Made by a program: the position numbers and the translations under genes. A stretch of 44,809 nucleotides of DNA, taken from positions 1 to 44,809 of the forward strand of contig CAIRYQ010000012.1 in NCBI GenBank assembly GCA_903882875.1, read 5' to 3'. Every line of letters begins with the position of its first letter. The first letter of the stretch is position 1. Of the stretch, positions 40,785-44,809 are shown piece by piece. The notes beneath the pieces are model-generated. The model did no database searches. It was not told where the DNA came from and worked only from the letters and a program-made list of their open reading frames with translations. This stretch comes from an uncultured Spartobacteria bacterium (GTDB taxonomy: Bacteria; Verrucomicrobiota; Verrucomicrobiia; Chthoniobacterales; Chthoniobacteraceae).

Positions 40785-43730
40785 ATGTCCCGCCATTCCG
40801 CCCCTCGCAGTCGAACGCTCTCAATCGCTGCAATCCTGTCGTGTGCGCTGTCTCTCGCCTTGCAGATCACACACGCCGCGCCGCCTTTCCAATACACCGC
40901 ACCGCCGATCCAACTGCCCGACGGCTACACAGCCGAAGTCGTCGCTGCGCCGCCGCTCGTGCAGCATCCGATCATGGCGTGCGTGGATGATCGCGGGCGG
41001 CTGTTCGTGGGCGAATCGTCGGGCGTGAATTTGAAAAAGGCGGAGCTGGAGAAGGAGCTGCCGCACCGCGTGCTGATGCTCGAGGACACGGATGGCGACG
41101 GCATTTACGACAAGGTGACCGTCTTTGCCGACAAGATGACTTTCCCGCAGGGCGCCGCGTGGCTGGATGGTTCGCTCTACGTGATGTCGCCGCCGGGGCT
41201 GTGGAAGCTCACGGACACGACGGGCAGCGGCGTGGCGGACAAGCGCGAGATGATCGTGGGCGGGTTCGACTACTCGGGGAATGCGGCGGATGTGCACGGG
41301 CCGTTCGTGCATCCGAACGGGCGGCTCTACTGGTGCCACGGGCGCAAGGGGCACAAGGTCGTGGGCAAGGAGGGCGTGGTCGTGCACGAGGGGCTCGCGA
41401 GCGGCATCTGGTCGTGCAAGCCGGACGGCTCGGACGTGCGCTGGCATTGCCTCGGCTGCGGAGACAATCCGGTGGAGGTGGACTTCACGCCCGAGGGCGA
41501 AATCCTCGGCGTGCAGAACATTTTCTACACGAACCCGCGCGGCGACACGATCGTCCACTGGCTGCGCGGTGGCATCTACCCGCGGCCCGATCAGCTCAAG
41601 GCGATCGAGGGCCTGCCGCGCACGCTCGACACGATGCCGGTGGTGCACAACTTCGGGCACGTCGCGGTGAGCGGCAGCACGTTCTACCGCAGCGGCACGC
41701 TCAACCCGGACTGGCGCGGGAATTTTTTCGTGACGCATTTCAACACTCAGCGCCTCACGCGCATGGAAGTCACGCGCGACGGCGAGAACGGCACCGGCGC
41801 GAGTTACAATGTTGCTGAGCGCGAGTTCCTCAAGCTGCAAAATCCCGACGTGCATCTCACCGACGTGCTCGAGGATCGCGACGGTTCGCTGCTCGTTCTC
41901 GACACGGGCGGCTGGTTCCGCATCGGCTGCCCGTCTTCGCTCATGGCAAAGCCGAACATCGCCGGGGCGATCTACCGCATCAAAAGAACCACCACGTCCA
42001 TCAAGTCCATCGCGTCCACAAAGTGCGAGCCGTGGGGCGCGAATGTCGCAGGCGTTTGGAAAATGGACGCGAAGGGACTCATCGCCGCGCTCGGATCGAA
42101 GGATGTGAGCGTCGCCCGTGCCGCAGGCAACGCGCTCGCGATGAAACCGACGCCGGACGCCGTGCCCGCGCTGGTGAAAGCACTCGCGTCTAACGATGCG
42201 GGCGTGCAGCTCGCCGCCGCGCACGCGCTCGGCGCGCTGTCTTCACTCGATGCGAAGACGACCAGCGCGCTGTTGCATCGCATCAGTGGCGAAGTGGACC
42301 GCTCGGTGGAGCATCAGGCGATGTTCGCACTGTTGACCCTCGGCGAGCCGAAGACCATCGCCGCTGCATTCGGCAACGACGCAAAGCCCGCGCTCAAGCA
42401 GCGCGTGCTCACCCTGCTCGACCAGCGGCAAGAACTCACCGCCGACCGCGTGCTACCGCTCCTCGACTCCGCCGACCCCGCGCTTGCCCGCAAAGCCGCG
42501 GAGATCCTCCTGCGCCACGACGACTGGCAGGTCGCCGTGCAACTCGCAGATTGGCTGCGCGCGAAATCCGTGAGCGCCGACCGCCTCGCACTCATCGAAC
42601 TGCTCGCCACGCCGCGCCTCCCGGCGATGTCCGACGTGGTCGCCCTGCTGCTCGAACGCACGGAGCCCGAAGCACAGCGCGTCGCCTGGCGCGTGCTCGC
42701 CGCGGGCGACAAGCCGTCCGCCACTTCCGCTCCCGCTTTGATCAAGGCGCTCGCAAGCGCCACACCCGCCGACCTTCCGCTTGTGCTCGCCGCCATCGCG
42801 CGCATCTCCACACCCGAGCTGCGCACCGCGATGCGCGAATTTTCCAACAACGCCAAGCAGCCGCTCAACCTGCGCCTCAAGGCGCTCGGCGCTTCGCTCG
42901 ATCGCGGCAAGCCGCTGCCACCGGAGTCATTTGATCTGCTCACGCGCTCGCTCGCCGATGCCTCACCATCCGCACGACTCGAAGCCGCGCGCATTTTCGT
43001 GAGCGCGAAACTGGCGAAGGAACAAATGCCTGCGCTCGCTCCGCTGATTCCGGCGCTCGGACCGCTCGAACTCGCGGAAATTCTCAAGGGCTACCGCGCG
43101 TGGTTGAAGACCGATGCGGCGATGCCGCTCGTGCAGGCGCTGAAAAATGCGCCGTCGCTCGCGACCGTGCAGGAGAGCGTCATCCGCACCATTTTCGCCG
43201 ATGCGCCGCCCGCGGCCTTCGCCGAGATCCTGCCCTCGCTCCAAGCTCTTGCCAACGATGACGCAGCGCGCCGCCGCACTCTCGACTCACTCCCCGCACG
43301 CATCGAGAAGGAGGGCCGTGCTGCCGAGGGCAAAAAGCTTTTCGAGAGCGGCATCGGCGCTTGCGTCACTTGCCACCGCGTCGGCGAGATCGGCAATCTC
43401 GTCGGGCCGAACCTCAGCAAGATCGGCGGCATCCGCGTCGAGCGCGACATTTTGGAGAGCATCCTTTTTCCCAGCAACTCGCTCGCGCGCGACTACGAGG
43501 CCTACGCGATCGACACGGCGGACGGCCAGAGTTTCATCGGAGTCATCCGCGCGAGTCTGCCGGACGTGCTCGTCTTCGCCGATGCAGGCGCACAGGAGCA
43601 CCGCATCCCGCATTCACAGATCACCGCGAAGACGATGCTGACGACCTCGCTGATGCCGCAGGGTCTCGACAAGGCGCTCACCGAGCAGCAGCTCATGGAT
43701 CTCGTCGCGTTCCTGCGGAGCAGACAATAG
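40785..43730 (+). CDS. Secreted PVC-type dehydrogenase with HEAT repeats and C-terminal haem domain
   Basis: ATG 40785 begins a signal peptide (RTLSIAAILSCALSLALQITHA); an upstream in-frame ATG at 40671 would add 38 non-signal residues. The 981-residue protein has a beta-propeller of the PVC membrane-bound dehydrogenase type (about 35-400; LPDGYTAEVVAAPPLVQHP, CVDDRGRLFVGESSG, LEDTDGDGIYDKVTVFAD, LEDRDGSLLVLDTGGWF). Helical HEAT-like repeats follow (about 430-820), then a PVC-type cytochrome c domain (GKKLFESGIGACVTCHRVG, NLVGPNLSKIGG) with haem motif CVTCH. It should oxidise a sugar or sugar acid in the periplasm and pass electrons through its haem. The substrate is unknown. Confidence 0.87.
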   Translation: MSRHSAPRSRTLSIAAILSCALSLALQITHAAPPFQYTAPPIQLPDGYTAEVVAAPPLVQHPIMACVDDRGRLFVGESSGVNLKKAELEKELPHRVLMLEDTDGDGIYDKVTVFADKMTFPQGAAWLDGSLYVMSPPGLWKLTDTTGSGVADKREMIVGGFDYSGNAADVHGPFVHPNGRLYWCHGRKGHKVVGKEGVVVHEGLASGIWSCKPDGSDVRWHCLGCGDNPVEVDFTPEGEILGVQNIFYTNPRGDTIVHWLRGGIYPRPDQLKAIEGLPRTLDTMPVVHNFGHVAVSGSTFYRSGTLNPDWRGNFFVTHFNTQRLTRMEVTRDGENGTGASYNVAEREFLKLQNPDVHLTDVLEDRDGSLLVLDTGGWFRIGCPSSLMAKPNIAGAIYRIKRTTTSIKSIASTKCEPWGANVAGVWKMDAKGLIAALGSKDVSVARAAGNALAMKPTPDAVPALVKALASNDAGVQLAAAHALGALSSLDAKTTSALLHRISGEVDRSVEHQAMFALLTLGEPKTIAAAFGNDAKPALKQRVLTLLDQRQELTADRVLPLLDSADPALARKAAEILLRHDDWQVAVQLADWLRAKSVSADRLALIELLATPRLPAMSDVVALLLERTEPEAQRVAWRVLAAGDKPSATSAPALIKALASATPADLPLVLAAIARISTPELRTAMREFSNNAKQPLNLRLKALGASLDRGKPLPPESFDLLTRSLADASPSARLEAARIFVSAKLAKEQMPALAPLIPALGPLELAEILKGYRAWLKTDAAMPLVQALKNAPSLATVQESVIRTIFADAPPAAFAEILPSLQALANDDAARRRTLDSLPARIEKEGRAAEGKKLFESGIGACVTCHRVGEIGNLVGPNLSKIGGIRVERDILESILFPSNSLARDYEAYAIDTADGQSFIGVIRASLPDVLVFADAGAQEHRIPHSQITAKTMLTTSLMPQGLDKALTEQQLMDLVAFLRSRQ

Positions 43731-43925
43731 ATCGCTGCTCAGGCTTTTCCGGATTTTTCACTGCTCACCGGCCGGTCGCGAAGGCGCGCCGGGAAAGGCT
43801 CCGCGTCGCCAAGGCACAGATCGAAGAGCACCGCCATTCCCTCCCTTCCTGGCTTACAAATTCGGACATTGCGAACGGCTGCTGGCATTGACCTCCCCCA
43901 CCCCGTTCCCCTATCCCTTTCGCGC

Positions 43926-44357
43926 GTGAATCACCTCTCCTTCGGCGACAATCTCGGCGTCCTCAAAGATTCCATCGCCACCGAGAGCGTGGATCTCATC
44001 TACCTCGACCCGCCGTTCAATTCCAAGCGCGACTACAATCTCCTGTTCAAATCGCCCAAGGGGCATGAGAGCGAGGCGCAGATCACGGCCTTTGAAGACT
44101 CGTGGCATTGGGGTGAACAGGCCGAGCGCGAGTTTGACGAACTGGTGCACGCGCCCAACACCGACGTATCCGAGATGATGCAGGCGCTCCGCCGTTTCCT
44201 CGGTGAGAACGACAGGTTGGCCTACCCCACCATGATGGCCAACCGCCTGCTCCAGCTCCACCGCGTCCTCAAACCCACCGGCTCGCTCTACCTCCACTGC
44301 GACCCTACCGCCTCCCATTATTTGAAAATTGTCCTCGATGGCGTCTTCAGAAAGTAA
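43926..44357 (+). pseudogene. Truncated site-specific DNA methyltransferase (N4/N6-type)
   Basis: From GTG 43926 the frame encodes 143 residues: VNHLSFGDNLGVLKDSI, the catalytic motif DLIYLDPPFNSKRDYNLLF, and LKPTGSLYLHCDPTASHYLKI. It then stops at VLDGVFRK. Full family members run several hundred residues further, with FGKENF... and the target-recognition and AdoMet regions. Here TAA appears where a KE codon pair would be expected, and nothing downstream resembles the missing part. The catalytic DPPF is present, but the fold is incomplete. The end overlaps the start of the next gene by 20 bases. Confidence 0.7.
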
Positions 44358-44706
44358 TTCTGCACTCAACGATGTGAATAGCATGAGCCTCGAATCTAAG
44401 ATTGGAACTCAATCCATCCGCGACGGACTTACTCAAGAAGAAGTGTTTGAGCTGATGGGAAGAATGTTGTTCAAGCTCCATGCCTTTGAACAATTGCTTC
44501 GTCAATGCACGGCAATCTTGATTGCCACGAATCAAAACAAACCGGTGGATGGAGAAATTGATGCAATTAACCTCATATGGAAGATGCGAAAAGATCCATG
44601 TGGACGGCTCGTTGGTGAGTTGAGGAAAGTCGTAAATGTAGAGCATAACTTCGACAGGCTTTTGAGTCGGCTAGTGCAACGTAACATTGACTTCGGCCAC
44701 ACATGA
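44338..44706 (+). CDS. Hypothetical protein of unknown family
   Basis: From ATG 44338 the protein has 122 residues (MASSESNSALNDVNSMSLES...); ATG 44383 is an alternative that avoids the overlap with the methyltransferase remnant. It has no signal peptide or membrane segment and looks alpha-helical (TQEEVFELMGRMLFKLHAFE, GRLVGELRKVVNVEHNFDRL). Its base composition is clearly A+T-richer than the chromosome around it, suggesting transfer. I do not recognise the family. It lies between a broken methyltransferase and an IS630-type gene, so it may be cargo or an IS-linked passenger. Confidence 0.5.
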   Translation: MASSESNSALNDVNSMSLESKIGTQSIRDGLTQEEVFELMGRMLFKLHAFEQLLRQCTAILIATNQNKPVDGEIDAINLIWKMRKDPCGRLVGELRKVVNVEHNFDRLLSRLVQRNIDFGHT

Positions 44707-44720
44707 GATAAGATTGGCGA

Positions 44721-44809
44721 ATGGCCATTCAACCATTGATTCTTACTGATACCGAACGCATGGAACTTCAACGACGGGTGAGATCGCGTAGCGTTCGAGC
44801 AGAGGATTC
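44721..44809 (+). CDS. Start of an IS630-type transposase (cut by window end)
   Basis: Only 29 codons are visible: MAIQPLILTDTERMELQRRV, then RSRSVRAED. The pattern LxLTxxERxELxRxVRSR is a common opening of IS630-family transposases. The DDE catalytic region and right end lie outside the window, and no inverted repeat was identified at the left. Confidence 0.5.
   Translation, partial: MAIQPLILTDTERMELQRRVRSRSVRAED

Overview
The window is high-G+C bacterial chromosome, most likely from the phylum Verrucomicrobiota (PVC superphylum). This placement is inferred from gene families and style, because no rRNA is present. The supporting signs are a DUF1549/DUF1553 planctomycete-type cytochrome protein next to a DUF1501 protein, a PVC-type dehydrogenase with a haem domain, RHS proteins with a PVC-like core, a four-helix-bundle (S23/IVP) gene, type IV-like prepilins, and very few recognisable Shine-Dalgarno sites. 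Core genes (recA, rarA, dnaA, an AddAB-type nuclease, argA, tmRNA, tRNA-Asp) are interleaved with accessory segments.

Layout. 1-1304: two tandem prepilin genes, each with a sigma-54-type promoter and a shared-type hairpin terminator. 1345-5007: a membrane GT39-like/TPR protein and a convergent flavin-dependent halogenase-family oxidoreductase. 5137-13213: tRNA-Asp (+) and tmRNA (-), whose 3' ends face each other across about 7.6 kb of accessory DNA. That segment holds a lipoprotein that runs into the tRNA antisense strand, a LysM/YkuD protein lacking its catalytic residues, an esterase fragment, a translationally coupled beta-helix/CE7 esterase pair, and a small DNA-binding gene coupled to a nonsense-mutated DUF5131 relic. 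13465-22321: a small lipoprotein, rarA, recA and convergent addB-addA, a recombination and repair block. 22484-27340: a DUF1501 to DUF1549/1553 operon split by a small S23 element that is bounded by inverted arrays of an 8-base repeat. 27760-31758: two short signal-peptide RHS-tip toxins, each with its own immunity candidate, facing each other around an IS66 relic and followed by a tyrosine-recombinase relic. 31882-38615: an LTA-synthase-like sulfatase-fold protein, an MFS transporter, argA and a sodium:solute symporter. 38616-40510: a 0.5 kb spacer and dnaA, whose GTG start lies inside a consensus DnaA box. 40785-43730: a secreted PVC dehydrogenase/HEAT/cytochrome protein. 43926-44809: a truncated DNA methyltransferase, an A+T-richer unknown gene and the start of an IS630-type transposase.

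The most unusual item is the S23 element at about 25457-25956. Four NNGGTGAC octamers precede its gene and about five units in the opposite orientation follow it. The left array also encodes part of the predicted signal peptide of the neighbouring cytochrome protein, and the right array begins at the stop codon of the DUF1501 gene. A 7-base-period array of similar flavour, with no gene inside, lies between the MFS gene and argA. A family of 27-base REP-like palindromes also recurs after rarA and argA.
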